A stretch of 64,000 nucleotides of DNA, taken from contig NZ_OZ026542.1 of the NCBI RefSeq assembly GCF_964020115.1, forward strand, positions 1,612,001 to 1,676,000. The letters are read 5' to 3'. The notes under the pieces were generated by a model that saw nothing but the letters and a program-made list of their open reading frames with translations, was not told the DNA's origin and did no database searches. A program made the position numbers and the translations under genes. This document shows, piece after piece, positions 55,845-64,000 of this stretch (its first letter is position 1; each line of letters starts with the position of its first letter). The DNA is from Candidatus Regiella endosymbiont of Tuberolachnus salignus (GTDB lineage: Bacteria > Pseudomonadota > Gammaproteobacteria > Enterobacterales > Enterobacteriaceae).

Positions 55845-56687
55845 ATGGAAAAAAACACTCACCCGCCCCAAAAAAAACCACCGCTAAATCATTACACTTT
55901 GAAAGATAAATGTATTGCTGAATTTATTGGCACCGGTTTACTCATGTTTTTTGGCGTTGGCTGTGTCGCGGCGTTGAAATTAACTGGAGCTGGCTTCGGT
56001 CAGTGGGAAATAAGTCTTATCTGGGGCATGGGGGTTGCTATGGCGGTCTATTTAACCGCAGCTATTTCTGGCGCACACCTCAATCCCGCAGTGACTATCA
56101 CATTTTGGTTATTTTCTTCTTTTAATATCCGCAAAGTCATTCCCTATATTTTGGCACAAATACTCGGCGCATTTTGTGGGGCAGCTTTAATTTATGGCTT
56201 ATATCACAATTTATTTATCGATTTTGAACAAAACCATCATATGACACGAGGAGCTGCAAACAGCCTCGAGTTAGCGGGTGTCTTCTCTACCTATCCTCAT
56301 CAGCATATCTCTGTTTACCAAGCTTTTATCGTAGAAACCGTGATTACCGCTATTTTGATGTGTTTAATCTTAGCGTTGACCGATGATGGTCACGGTATTC
56401 CTCGCGGGCCACTCGCGCCATTACTCATTGGTATTTTGATTGCAGTCATTGGTGCATCTATTGGACCGCTTACCGGTTTTGCTTTAAATCCTGCCCGAGA
56501 TTTTGGTGCTAAAGTTTTTGCTTATCTGGCGGGATGGGGAACTATCGCCTTTACCGGTGGACATGATATCCCCTATTTCATTATTCCTATTTTTGCTCCT
56601 ATCTTAGGTGCTCTATTAGGCGCATTTGGCTATCGTATGTTAATTGGTCGCCGTATGGCTGATATTTTTCATATCAAAAAAACGTAA
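55845..56687 (+). CDS. glpF: Glycerol facilitator GlpF
   Basis: Aquaglyceroporin for passive glycerol entry, 280 aa with six membrane helices and two half-helices. Both NPA motifs are present (SGAHLNPAVT and FALNPARDFGAK; the Asp after the second fits glycerol channels). The start MEKNTHPPQK has a longer polar N-terminus than some relatives. glpK follows after 23 bp; glpX, next in E. coli, is absent. Confidence 0.96.
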   Translation: MEKNTHPPQKKPPLNHYTLKDKCIAEFIGTGLLMFFGVGCVAALKLTGAGFGQWEISLIWGMGVAMAVYLTAAISGAHLNPAVTITFWLFSSFNIRKVIPYILAQILGAFCGAALIYGLYHNLFIDFEQNHHMTRGAANSLELAGVFSTYPHQHISVYQAFIVETVITAILMCLILALTDDGHGIPRGPLAPLLIGILIAVIGASIGPLTGFALNPARDFGAKVFAYLAGWGTIAFTGGHDIPYFIIPIFAPILGALLGAFGYRMLIGRRMADIFHIKKT

Positions 56688-56710
56688 TAACCAATAGGTA
56701 GGGGATGATT

Positions 56711-58249
56711 ATGACCACAACAACAGCCAGTGAAAAAAAATACATTGTCGCTCTGGATCAGGGCACGACCAGTTCAAGAGCGATAGTGCTAGATAAGCAC
56801 GCTAATATTATCGCCATTGCCCAACATGCTATTAAGCAGATTTATCCAAAACCAGGCTGGGTCGAACATGATCCAATGGATATTTGGGCAGCACAAAGTT
56901 CTACCTTAATCGAAGTGTTGGCGAAAGCTGATATCAATTATAATGACGTCGCTGGCATTGGCATTACCAATCAGCGGGAAACCACTATTGTTTGGGATAA
57001 AAACACCGGAAGACCCATTTACAATGCAATTGTGTGGCAATGTCGCCGTACAGCAGACAGCTGTGAAAAAATAAAAAAAGACGGGAAAGAAGAATTTATC
57101 CGTCAAAAAACAGGGCTAATGGTCGATCCCTATTTCTCTGGCACTAAACTACAATGGATACTTGATAATGTGGACGGGGCGCGCGAACGCGCTAAAAAAG
57201 GTGAATTATTATTTGGCACCGTTGACACTTGGCTGATTTGGAAAATGACCAATCGCCAAGTCCACGTCACCGATTATACCAATGCCTCACGTACTATGTT
57301 GTTCGATATCCATAAAAAAGCATGGGATCCTGAATTACTAAAAATATTTGATGTCCCCGAAACAATGCTACCTGAAGTAAAATCTTCTTCTCAAATCTAT
57401 GGTAAAACCAATATCGGCGGCGAAGGCAAAATACGCATTTCTATCGCCGGGATCGCTGGCGATCAGCAAGCAGCACTCTTCGGGCAACACTGTGTAAAAT
57501 CAGGAATGGCAAAAAATACCTACGGGACAGGCTGTTTTTTACTCATGCACACCGGTGACAAAGCAATAGAATCCAAACACAATTTGCTCACTACCATCGC
57601 CTGTAGTCCTAAAGGAGAAGTAAATTATGCGCTCGAAGGCTCAGTATTTATTGGTGGCGCATGTATTCAATGGCTCCGTGATGAACTGAGATTTTTTAGT
57701 GATTCCTCTGACTCAGAATACTTAACCAGTAAAATCAGTGATAGCAAGGGAGTTTATGTGGTTCCGGCGTTCACTGGCTTAGGAGCCCCTTATTGGGATC
57801 CCTATGCTCGTGGCGCAATTTTCGGTATTACCCGTGAAATTAACAGAAATCATATCACCCGTGCATCGTTGGAAGCGATTGCTTATCAAACACGTGATAT
57901 TTTAGAAGCTATGCAAAATGATTCTGGGATCCCCTTAGAATCACTGCGGGTGGATGGAGGCGCCGTAACCAATAATTTTTTAATGCAGTTCCAGGCTAAT
58001 ATTTTAAATATTAACGTTCAACGCCCAACGATAAATGAAAGCTCCGCCTTGGGTGCCGCTTTTCTAGCTGGCCTAGCGACTGGATTCTGGAAGGATGTAA
58101 AAGATTTAAAAGGAAAGGATACAACAACTGAAAATGCTACCCCGCCAAAAACATTTATACCCTGTATGGAGCAAACAGAACGTGATCGTCTTTACGACGG
58201 CTGGAAAAAAGCAGTTGCACGCGCACAGGCGTGGGAGGAACACGACTAG
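56711..58249 (+). CDS. glpK: Glycerol kinase
   Basis: GlpK phosphorylates incoming glycerol to glycerol-3-phosphate. ATG 56711 has AGGGG six bases upstream; ATG 56705 directly abuts it and is less likely. 512 aa. FGGY-kinase motifs: [78 protein letters not shown] and [16 protein letters not shown]. Partner of glpF. Confidence 0.97.
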   Translation: MTTTTASEKKYIVALDQGTTSSRAIVLDKHANIIAIAQHAIKQIYPKPGWVEHDPMDIWAAQSSTLIEVLAKADINYNDVAGIGITNQRETTIVWDKNTGRPIYNAIVWQCRRTADSCEKIKKDGKEEFIRQKTGLMVDPYFSGTKLQWILDNVDGARERAKKGELLFGTVDTWLIWKMTNRQVHVTDYTNASRTMLFDIHKKAWDPELLKIFDVPETMLPEVKSSSQIYGKTNIGGEGKIRISIAGIAGDQQAALFGQHCVKSGMAKNTYGTGCFLLMHTGDKAIESKHNLLTTIACSPKGEVNYALEGSVFIGGACIQWLRDELRFFSDSSDSEYLTSKISDSKGVYVVPAFTGLGAPYWDPYARGAIFGITREINRNHITRASLEAIAYQTRDILEAMQNDSGIPLESLRVDGGAVTNNFLMQFQANILNINVQRPTINESSALGAAFLAGLATGFWKDVKDLKGKDTTTENATPPKTFIPCMEQTERDRLYDGWKKAVARAQAWEEHD

Positions 58250-58286
58250 CTTTTAATTCCATGAATGATGTTACGCTTTAATGCCT

Positions 58287-58348
58287 TTAGAGCCTGTTCC
58301 AAATCTTCTTGAGCGACTTTCAATTAGAGATTTTAAACAGGCTCTTAG
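58287..58348. repeat. Short family-B repeat overlapping the emrD 3' end
   Basis: TTAGAGCCTGTTCCAAATCT ... GATTTTAAACAGGCTCTTAG, only about 62 bp. The minus-strand emrD frame ends inside it. Confidence 0.88.
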
Positions 58349-59498
58349 ACAAAGACCACCAACACAAAAAGATCAGTATTGCCATAGTGAACATTAATAA
58401 TCCAAGACTAAATTGCCCAGTCTGTGGCAATATTGCTGATAATCCAGTGGCTAACCCTGATCCCATATTTTGTAATCCGCCAACCAAAGCCCCGCTGGCA
58501 CCAGCCAAGTATGGAAAAGGCTCCATCGCCCCAGTCGTCGCCAGTGGAAACAACATGCCAGCACCAAAAAAGAACAAGGCAGCAGGCAGTAAGAGTGTCC
58601 AAACATTCATAAAACCAAACCAACTCGGGATCCACATCATCAACCCAGCGAGTAAACAACTCATCACCGCATACCACATCAAGTTATAAAAAGGTTGATT
58701 ATCACGTCCGGCATACCATGCACCTAAAAACGCGGCAGGGATAGGTAAAATAAATAGGATACTTACAGTGAGACTGTTTAATTTTAATACGTCCCGCATT
58801 AATACACCGACACTGGCTTCAAAAACGGCGATGCCTGCTAATGCACCAATCAACATAATGAGATAACGGCTAAATAACGTATTGGATAACAAGTGATAAA
58901 AACTCGCGAACATAGGTTGTGATTCGGTTTGCTCTGGGCGAGTTTCTGGTAAATAGCGAAATATACAATAGGTAACGAGACTACAGAGCAGCAGTAAAAA
59001 AGCATGGCAAGCACGCCATCCAAAATAGCTGCCAAGCATACCACCTATCAATGGAGCGAGTAGCGGGCTAACCAAAATTCCCATATTCAGTAAACTATTT
59101 GCATAACGCAATGCCGTACCAGAATACAGATCACGTGGCATGGTACGCGCCATTACCCCAACCACGCCGGTTCCCGTTCCTTGTAACGCACTCGCTAACA
59201 CCAACAGGGTCAGGCTATCGGCCAACAGAGCACCTAATGCGCCAAAAATAAAAATGAGCAACCCGGTCAAGATGACCGGCCGACGCCCAATCCGATCAGA
59301 TAAAGGACCATAAATCAATTGAGAACCACCATAAGTGAGCAGATAGGCAGACATGACTCGTTGTACACTACCCGTAGGCACAGCAAAGTCATGAGCAATC
59401 TCTGCGATCACCGGAACATAAATAGTCTGCGCCATCTGCCCTACCGCAATGAGCATAATTAGTATCACTAACAGGTGAAAATTCTCTATTTTTCTCAT
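58320..59498 (-). CDS. emrD: Multidrug efflux MFS transporter EmrD
   Basis: 12-helix drug:proton antiporter, 392 aa against 394 in E. coli EmrD. Family segments: VGQMAQTIYVPVIAEIA, AYLLTYGGSQLIYGPLSDRIGRRPV (in pieces), GVMARTMPRDLY, MGILVSPLLAPLIGG, ILPIPAAFLGAWYAG and GALVGGLQNMGSGLATG. The final residues KSLFKISN are encoded by a family-B repeat, replacing the native tail. It converges on glpK. Confidence 0.94.
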   Translation of the reverse strand: MRKIENFHLLVILIMLIAVGQMAQTIYVPVIAEIAHDFAVPTGSVQRVMSAYLLTYGGSQLIYGPLSDRIGRRPVILTGLLIFIFGALGALLADSLTLLVLASALQGTGTGVVGVMARTMPRDLYSGTALRYANSLLNMGILVSPLLAPLIGGMLGSYFGWRACHAFLLLLCSLVTYCIFRYLPETRPEQTESQPMFASFYHLLSNTLFSRYLIMLIGALAGIAVFEASVGVLMRDVLKLNSLTVSILFILPIPAAFLGAWYAGRDNQPFYNLMWYAVMSCLLAGLMMWIPSWFGFMNVWTLLLPAALFFFGAGMLFPLATTGAMEPFPYLAGASGALVGGLQNMGSGLATGLSAILPQTGQFSLGLLMFTMAILIFLCWWSLSKSLFKISN

Positions 59499-59561
59499 TA
59501 ATATTGACTAATTTTTTATGAAATTGAGGGTGTATAAGATGACTGAATATGAAATGATCTG

Positions 59562-59646
59562 CTAAGAGCCTATTCGAAATCTCTTGTGCTCGCTGATACT
59601 TCGTCAAAAATGAGCGTCGCTCAAGAAGATTTGGAACAAGCTCTAA
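59562..59646. repeat. Family-B palindromic repeat between tusA and emrD
   Basis: CTAAGAGCCTATTCGAAATC ... GAAGATTTGGAACAAGCTCTAA. The core reads GATACTTCGTCAAAAATGAG, the complement of the plus-orientation core. Confidence 0.88.
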
Positions 59647-59655
59647 CAGAACCCG

Positions 59656-59910
59656 TTAATCGATATCCATCCCCTTGCGAATTAAATACTGATATGGTGT
59701 CTGTTTAATATTCTGTGCTAATAATTGATGATCCATAAAACGGCAAAAAGCAGGAATATCACGGGTCGTGGTAGGATCATCGGCAATAACCAATAACGTT
59801 TGTCCCTTATCCATATGACGCACCGCCTTACGTACCATCATGACGGGTTCTGGACAACGCATACCCGAAACATTGATGGTTATGTCAGGATCAGCAGAAG
59901 GGGCTTTCAT
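59656..59910 (-). CDS. tusA: Sulfur carrier protein TusA
   Basis: TusA accepts persulfide sulfur from IscS and passes it to TusBCD for 2-thiouridine synthesis in tRNA. 84 aa. The sulfur-carrying Cys19 is in [31 protein letters not shown] and PYQYLIRKG complete the fold. Divergent from yhhQ with 31 bp between starts, the ancestral arrangement. Confidence 0.96.
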   Translation of the reverse strand: MKAPSADPDITINVSGMRCPEPVMMVRKAVRHMDKGQTLLVIADDPTTTRDIPAFCRFMDHQLLAQNIKQTPYQYLIRKGMDID

Positions 59911-59941
59911 ATTTGTTCTCTGTATTATAAAGGCGCATTAT

Positions 59942-60646
59942 ATGTATTCATTAACTTACCAACAACAAATGTCGGCTTTACTGTGGCTGGTACTATTCCA
60001 TATTGTCATCATTACTTCCAGTAATTATCTCGTGCAATTGCCGCTTTCCATTTTCGGTTTTCACACCACTTGGGGCGCATTTACTTTCCCGTTTATTTTC
60101 TTAGCCACTGATTTAACCGTACGCATTTTTGGCGCTCGATTAGCGCGGAAGATCATTTTATTAGCCATGCTGCCCGCCCTGTTGATTTCATATATGCTGG
60201 CGGTTTTATTCTATCAAGGAAACTGGCAAGGATTATTCGCACTCAATAACTTTAATCTTATCGCCGCTCGTATCGCTATCGCCAGTTTTATGGCCTATAT
60301 TTTAGGACAGTTCCTCGATGTTCAGGTATTTAACCGTCTACGTCAGTATCGTACCTGGTGGATTGCACCAACAGCAGCAATGTTCTTTGGCAATATTAGT
60401 GATACTTTTACCTTTTTCTTTATTGCTTTTTATAAGAGTAGCGATCTCTTCATGGCGACGCATTGGATTGAAATAGCGCTTGTGGATTATAGTTTCAAAT
60501 TATTCGTCTGCTTATTTTTCTTCTTACCGATTTACGGCGCAATGTTAACTATTTTACTGAAATATTTTTCCGGTCAAACTGACCATCAGTTATCTTTAGC
60601 GGCGAGCAGAGCTCACCGCTCGATTTTTAGCATAACAAAACTATGA
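59942..60646 (+). CDS. yhhQ: Queuosine precursor transporter YhhQ
   Basis: Inner-membrane importer of queuosine precursors (preQ0/preQ1) with about six helices. ATG 59942 (MYSLTYQQQMSALLWL) gives 234 aa against 221; the open frame to 59840 overlaps tusA and is rejected. Signatures: VITSSNYLVQLPLSI-like IITSSNYLVQLP, HTTWGAFTFPFIFLATDLTV, RIFGARLARK, FFGNISDTFTFFFIAF and EIALVDYSFKL. Confidence 0.94.
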   Translation: MYSLTYQQQMSALLWLVLFHIVIITSSNYLVQLPLSIFGFHTTWGAFTFPFIFLATDLTVRIFGARLARKIILLAMLPALLISYMLAVLFYQGNWQGLFALNNFNLIAARIAIASFMAYILGQFLDVQVFNRLRQYRTWWIAPTAAMFFGNISDTFTFFFIAFYKSSDLFMATHWIEIALVDYSFKLFVCLFFFLPIYGAMLTILLKYFSGQTDHQLSLAASRAHRSIFSITKL

Positions 60647-60707
60647 TATTTATTAGCCATAAAATTAATCATCATTAATTGTTTAAAGAAGGAGCCAAAT
60701 AAGAGAG

Positions 60708-60832
60708 TATACCCCTCGCCTTTGAAGTTGCCTTCGGCTGCCAGGGCGACCGACCGATGAGCGTAGACATACTACGTGATTCGGCGAACACCCGCAGCCA
60801 ACAACGCGGCGGCTTCAAAGGCGAAGGGTATA
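60708..60832. repeat. Family-A repeat upstream of glpT
   Basis: TATACCCCTCGCCTTTGAAG ... AAGGCGAAGGGTATA, full length; ends 28 bp before the glpT ATG, so it lies in the leader or promoter. Confidence 0.94.
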
Positions 60833-60860
60833 TTGCAAAACCCCACTACCGGAGACACTT

Positions 60861-62213
60861 ATGTTGAGTATTTTTAAGCCTGCATCCCACAAAAGTAAGT
60901 TACCCATAGAACAGGTCGATCCCACCTATCGCCGTTTACGTTGGCAAATTTTTATGGGGATATTTTTAGGTTATGCGGCTTACTATCTGGTACGTAAAAA
61001 TTTTACGCTGGCAATGCCGTATCTAATCGAACTCGGTTTCTCACGCGGTGATTTAGGGGTTGCTCTGTCTGGAATTTCTATCGCTTATGGCTTATCAAAA
61101 TTTATTATGGGATCAATTTCTGACCGCTCTAATCCACGTGTCTTTCTCTCTGCTGGACTGATTCTCTCTGCTGCCGTGATGCTATTTATGGGCTTTGTTC
61201 CCTGGGCAACATCAAGCATCACTGTGATGTTTGTACTATTATTTTTTTGCGGATGGTTTCAAGGAATGGGCTGGCCACCCTGTGGTCGCACCATGGTGCA
61301 TTGGTGGTCAAAAAAAGAACGCGGCACTATTGTTTCTATTTGGAATTGTGCTCATAACGTTGGCGGGGGATTACCGCCATTATTGTTTCTGTTGGGGATG
61401 GCTTGGTTTAATGATTGGAAGGCGGCATTATACATGCCAGCGCTTAGCGCCATGTTGGTAGCACTCATTACCTTTGCTCTGATGCGCGATACTCCCCAAT
61501 CCTGTGGTTTGCCCCCCATTGAAGAATACAAAAACGATTACCCAGATGATTACAATGAAAAAGCAGAAGAAGAATTAACCGCAAAACAAATTTTTATGCA
61601 ATATGTTTTGCCTAACAAATTATTATGGTACATCGCCGTTGCGAATGTTTTTGTTTATTTATTACGCTACGGCATTCTTGACTGGTCTCCCACCTATTTG
61701 AAAGAAGTAAAACATTTTACTTTGGACAAATCATCATGGGCTTATTTTTTATATGAATATGCGGGTATTCCCGGCACATTATTGTGTGGTTGGATGTCAG
61801 ATAAAGTTTTTAACGGCAATAGGGGCGCAACCGGCGTATTTTTTATGCTCCTCGTCACCCTTGCTACCCTAGTTTACTGGCTCAATCCCGTTGGTTATCC
61901 CATTATTGATATGATCTGTATGATCACTATTGGCTTTTTGATCTATGGCCCGGTCATGTTGATTGGTCTGCATGCATTAGAATTAGCACCAAAGAAAGCT
62001 GCCGGAACCGCAGCCGGTTTTACTGGTCTCTTTGGTTATTTGGGCGGCTCTGTGGCGGCCAGTGCCTTAGTAGGGTATACCGTTGATTTTTTTGGTTGGG
62101 ATGGCGGATTTATGGTGATGATTGCAGGTAGCATTATCGCGGTTATGTTGTTAATCATGGTTATGTTAAGCGAGAAAAAACATCACGAAGCGTTGATCAG
62201 TAAAAACATCTAG
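60861..62213 (+). CDS. glpT: Glycerol-3-phosphate:phosphate antiporter GlpT
   Basis: MFS antiporter importing glycerol-3-phosphate in exchange for phosphate. 450 aa against 452, twelve helices. Motifs: [26 protein letters not shown] (in pieces), [48 protein letters not shown] and [32 protein letters not shown] precedes ATG. glpQ follows after 89 bp, as in E. coli. Confidence 0.97.
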   Translation: MLSIFKPASHKSKLPIEQVDPTYRRLRWQIFMGIFLGYAAYYLVRKNFTLAMPYLIELGFSRGDLGVALSGISIAYGLSKFIMGSISDRSNPRVFLSAGLILSAAVMLFMGFVPWATSSITVMFVLLFFCGWFQGMGWPPCGRTMVHWWSKKERGTIVSIWNCAHNVGGGLPPLLFLLGMAWFNDWKAALYMPALSAMLVALITFALMRDTPQSCGLPPIEEYKNDYPDDYNEKAEEELTAKQIFMQYVLPNKLLWYIAVANVFVYLLRYGILDWSPTYLKEVKHFTLDKSSWAYFLYEYAGIPGTLLCGWMSDKVFNGNRGATGVFFMLLVTLATLVYWLNPVGYPIIDMICMITIGFLIYGPVMLIGLHALELAPKKAAGTAAGFTGLFGYLGGSVAASALVGYTVDFFGWDGGFMVMIAGSIIAVMLLIMVMLSEKKHHEALISKNI

Positions 62214-62302
62214 TTACTTTTTATATATTTAGCAATTTCAAGCCATAGTGTCATCTTTACTGCCACGGATTTTTTTACATACAAAACAAGGAAAGATAAA
62301 AT

Positions 62303-63388
62303 ATGCCAATTTACATTAAGGCTCTAGCAAGTATGATGCTTGCGTTATTAATAATAAATAATGTTTACGCCCTGATCCCCTCCAGTGAAAAACTCGTTAT
62401 CGCTCACCGTGGCGCCAGTGGTTATTTACCAGAGCATACATTCTCTGCTAAAGCGATGGCTTATGCGCAGGGAGCCGATTATTTAGAACAAGATTTGGTG
62501 ATGACTAAAGATGATCACCTGATTGTATTACATGATCGTTATCTAGATAAAGTAACCAATGTCTCTGAACAATTCCCCAATCGGGTACGTAAAGATGGAC
62601 GCCACTATGTCATTGATTTTACTCTAGCCGAAATTAAGTCATTAAAAGCCAGCGAAGTCTTCGATATTGAAAACGGTAAAAAAATACAACGCTATCCCAA
62701 ACGCTTTCCTATGGGTAAATCTGATTTTCGGATACATACCTTCCAAGAAGAGATTGAGTTTGTTCAAGGGCTAAACCATTCAACGGGCAAAAATATCGGT
62801 ATCTATCCTGAAATTAAAGCACCCTGGTTCCATCGCCAGGAAGGAAAAGATATTTCGACTAAAGTATTAGCGATACTTAAACAATACGGCTATACCAGTA
62901 AAAAAGACAAAGTTTATCTGCAATGCTTTGATGCTAATGAATTAAAGCGAATTAAATATGAATTGGAGCCCAAAATGGGAATGGATCTAAAATTGCTCCA
63001 ATTGATAGCTTACACTAATGATAAAGAAACTTTCGAGCAGCAGCCCAATGGTCAATGGACGAATTACAACTATGACTGGATGTTACAACCAGGCGCAATG
63101 AAAAAAATCAAAGAATACGCTGATGGTATCGGCTCGAGTTACCATATGCTAATCGATGATAAATCAACCCCAGAAAAAATTTTATTAACAGACATGGCTA
63201 AAGAAGCGCATGATAATAACTTGCTAATACATCCTTATACTATTCGTGCTGACGCTCTGCCTAAATATGTCACCGATGTCGATAAATTATATGAAATTAT
63301 TTATGACAAAGTGAATGCAGATGGTGCCTTTACTGACTTTCCAGATAAAGGCGTACATTTTTTGCAAAAGCAACGACAACGTAATTGA
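62303..63388 (+). CDS. glpQ: Periplasmic glycerophosphodiester phosphodiesterase GlpQ
   Basis: GlpQ hydrolyses glycerophosphodiesters to glycerol-3-phosphate for GlpT. The signal peptide spans residues 1-23 (ending NVYA). Catalytic GDPD motifs: VIAHRGASGYLPEHT, GADYLEQDLVMTKDD and LIVLHDRYLDKVT. 361 aa against 358. AAGGAA precedes ATG. Substrate could be host phospholipid headgroups in a symbiont. Confidence 0.96.
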   Translation: MPIYIKALASMMLALLIINNVYALIPSSEKLVIAHRGASGYLPEHTFSAKAMAYAQGADYLEQDLVMTKDDHLIVLHDRYLDKVTNVSEQFPNRVRKDGRHYVIDFTLAEIKSLKASEVFDIENGKKIQRYPKRFPMGKSDFRIHTFQEEIEFVQGLNHSTGKNIGIYPEIKAPWFHRQEGKDISTKVLAILKQYGYTSKKDKVYLQCFDANELKRIKYELEPKMGMDLKLLQLIAYTNDKETFEQQPNGQWTNYNYDWMLQPGAMKKIKEYADGIGSSYHMLIDDKSTPEKILLTDMAKEAHDNNLLIHPYTIRADALPKYVTDVDKLYEIIYDKVNADGAFTDFPDKGVHFLQKQRQRN

Positions 63389-63410
63389 TCGCCTACTGAA
63401 ATCGACGATA

Positions 63411-63529
63411 TATACCCTTCGTTCTCTTTGAAGTTGCCTTCGGCTGCCAGGGCAACCGACCGATGAGTGTAGACATACCATGAGGACTCGCAGCCAACAA
63501 CGCGGCGGGCTTCAAAGACGAAGGGTATA
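63411..63529. repeat. Family-A repeat between glpQ and sdaC
   Basis: TATACCCTTCGTTCTCTTTG ... AAAGACGAAGGGTATA. Its last bases overlap the stem of the hairpin at 63528. Confidence 0.92.
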
Positions 63530-63557
63530 TTGGCTGACATAATATTGTCAGCCAATA
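63528..63557. terminator. Perfect 12-bp hairpin after sdaC and glpQ
   Basis: TATTGGCTGACA and TGTCAGCCAATA around a TAATAT loop. It is placed between convergent genes like a terminator, but neither strand has a T-run: a family-A repeat begins where the sdaC-side tract would be. Confidence 0.5.
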
Positions 63558-63591
63558 ATAATGATTACCCCAATAAACTCGAAATAGCCGT

Positions 63592-64000
63592 CTATAAACT
63601 ATAAAGGATCGCTGAAATAGCCGTCAATCCGATAATAACGACAAACCAGTTACTAATATGACCGCTGTATTTACGCATGGCAGGCACTTTATGGATAGCA
63701 TACATTGGCATAATAAAGAGTAACATCGCAATAATAGGCCCACCCAAATTGCCAATCATCCCTAAAATACTTGGATTGAGCGTTGCTGCTGCCCAACAGG
63801 TAAGCAGTATGAACAATGCGGTGATACGATTCAATTTATCAGCATTAATCCTTTTCCCCTTACTGCGCAACGATTTGATGATAATACCATTAAAACTTTC
63901 ACGAGCGCCTAAATAGTGACCAAAAAAAGACGTGCTTATCGCTACAAAAGCAATAATGGGAGCCACGTAAGCAATGATTGGTGTATTAAGACGATTAGCC
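63592..64000 (-). CDS. sdaC: Serine transporter SdaC, 3' part
   Basis: C-terminal part (at least 135 residues) of a serine:proton symporter of the HAAAP family; the gene continues past the window edge. [61 protein letters not shown] and [14 protein letters not shown] match E. coli SdaC nearly residue for residue. Three or four hydrophobic segments are visible. The frame reads through to base 64000. Confidence 0.93.
   Translation of the reverse strand, partial: ANRLNTPIIAYVAPIIAFVAISTSFFGHYLGARESFNGIIIKSLRSKGKRINADKLNRITALFILLTCWAAATLNPSILGMIGNLGGPIIAMLLFIMPMYAIHKVPAMRKYSGHISNWFVVIIGLTAISAILYSL

Noticed and set aside
59840-59941. Longer YhhQ starting at 59840
   Set aside because: The extension is antisense to tusA and lacks family similarity; ATG 59942 fits the known N-terminus.

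Overview
The window reads as a chromosome segment of a gammaproteobacterium close to Yersiniaceae/Enterobacterales. Almost every protein aligns from memory, nearly end to end, with its E. coli/Yersinia counterpart, and blocks of ancestral gene order survive: birA-coaA; zapG-zapE-rplM-rpsI-sspA-sspB; tex-ompR-envZ; gltS-recG-spoT-rpoZ-gmk; an rrnH-type rRNA operon with tRNA-Asp next to metNIQ-proS; lpxC-secA-mutT; glpFK; tusA-yhhQ; glpTQ. AT-rich intergenes, dozens of short palindromic repeats, IS remnants, many local gene losses and shuffled blocks suggest a host-restricted insect symbiont of the Regiella/Hamiltonella type. That placement is inference; no 16S comparison was possible.

Layout. 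1-7.2 kb: birA (carrying an in-frame repeat), coaA, an unknown ORF, gshA, slyD, zapG, zapE. 7.2-13.4 kb: repeat clusters around rplM-rpsI and sspAB, then tex. 13.4-25.2 kb: ompR-envZ, gltS, recG, spoT, rpoZ, gmk, pgi. 25.3-31 kb: a complete rRNA operon on the minus strand (16S, tRNA-Ile, tRNA-Ala, 23S, 5S, tRNA-Asp). 31-41.4 kb: metNIQ, proS-talB, epmA, yajG and an amino-acid ABC transporter without an ATPase gene. 41.5-49.1 kb: bactofilin, a small exported protein, lpxC, a DUF721/DciA-like gene, secA, mutT. 49.1-51.7 kb: two broken IS5-family transposases, an orphan IS200/IS605 right end with an omegaRNA-like sequence, and murI. 51.7-64 kb: sbcB, an apparently intact IS21-family element, glpF-glpK, emrD, tusA, yhhQ, glpT, glpQ and the 3' part of sdaC.

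The most distinctive layer is the repeats. Family A (about 100-130 bp, ends TATACCC...GGGTATA, roughly 25 full or partial copies), family B (about 60-135 bp, ends CTTAGAGCCTGTTCG), family C (about 145-160 bp) and family D (about 105 bp) sit in most intergenic spaces. They nest in each other, chain at shared TATA junctions, occupy places where relatives carry gmhB, rcsF/tsaA, trmH or secM, and contribute protein sequence: 43 residues inside BirA, about 20 C-terminal residues of an ABC permease, the last residues of TalB, and about 8 of EmrD. The birA case resembles the in-frame palindromic elements known from Rickettsia (RPE).

Functionally the genes cover core processes (translation, cell-wall and lipid A precursors, secretion, stringent response, DNA repair) plus uptake of glycerol, glycerol-3-phosphate, methionine, glutamate, serine and a queuosine precursor, as expected for a nutrient-scavenging symbiont.
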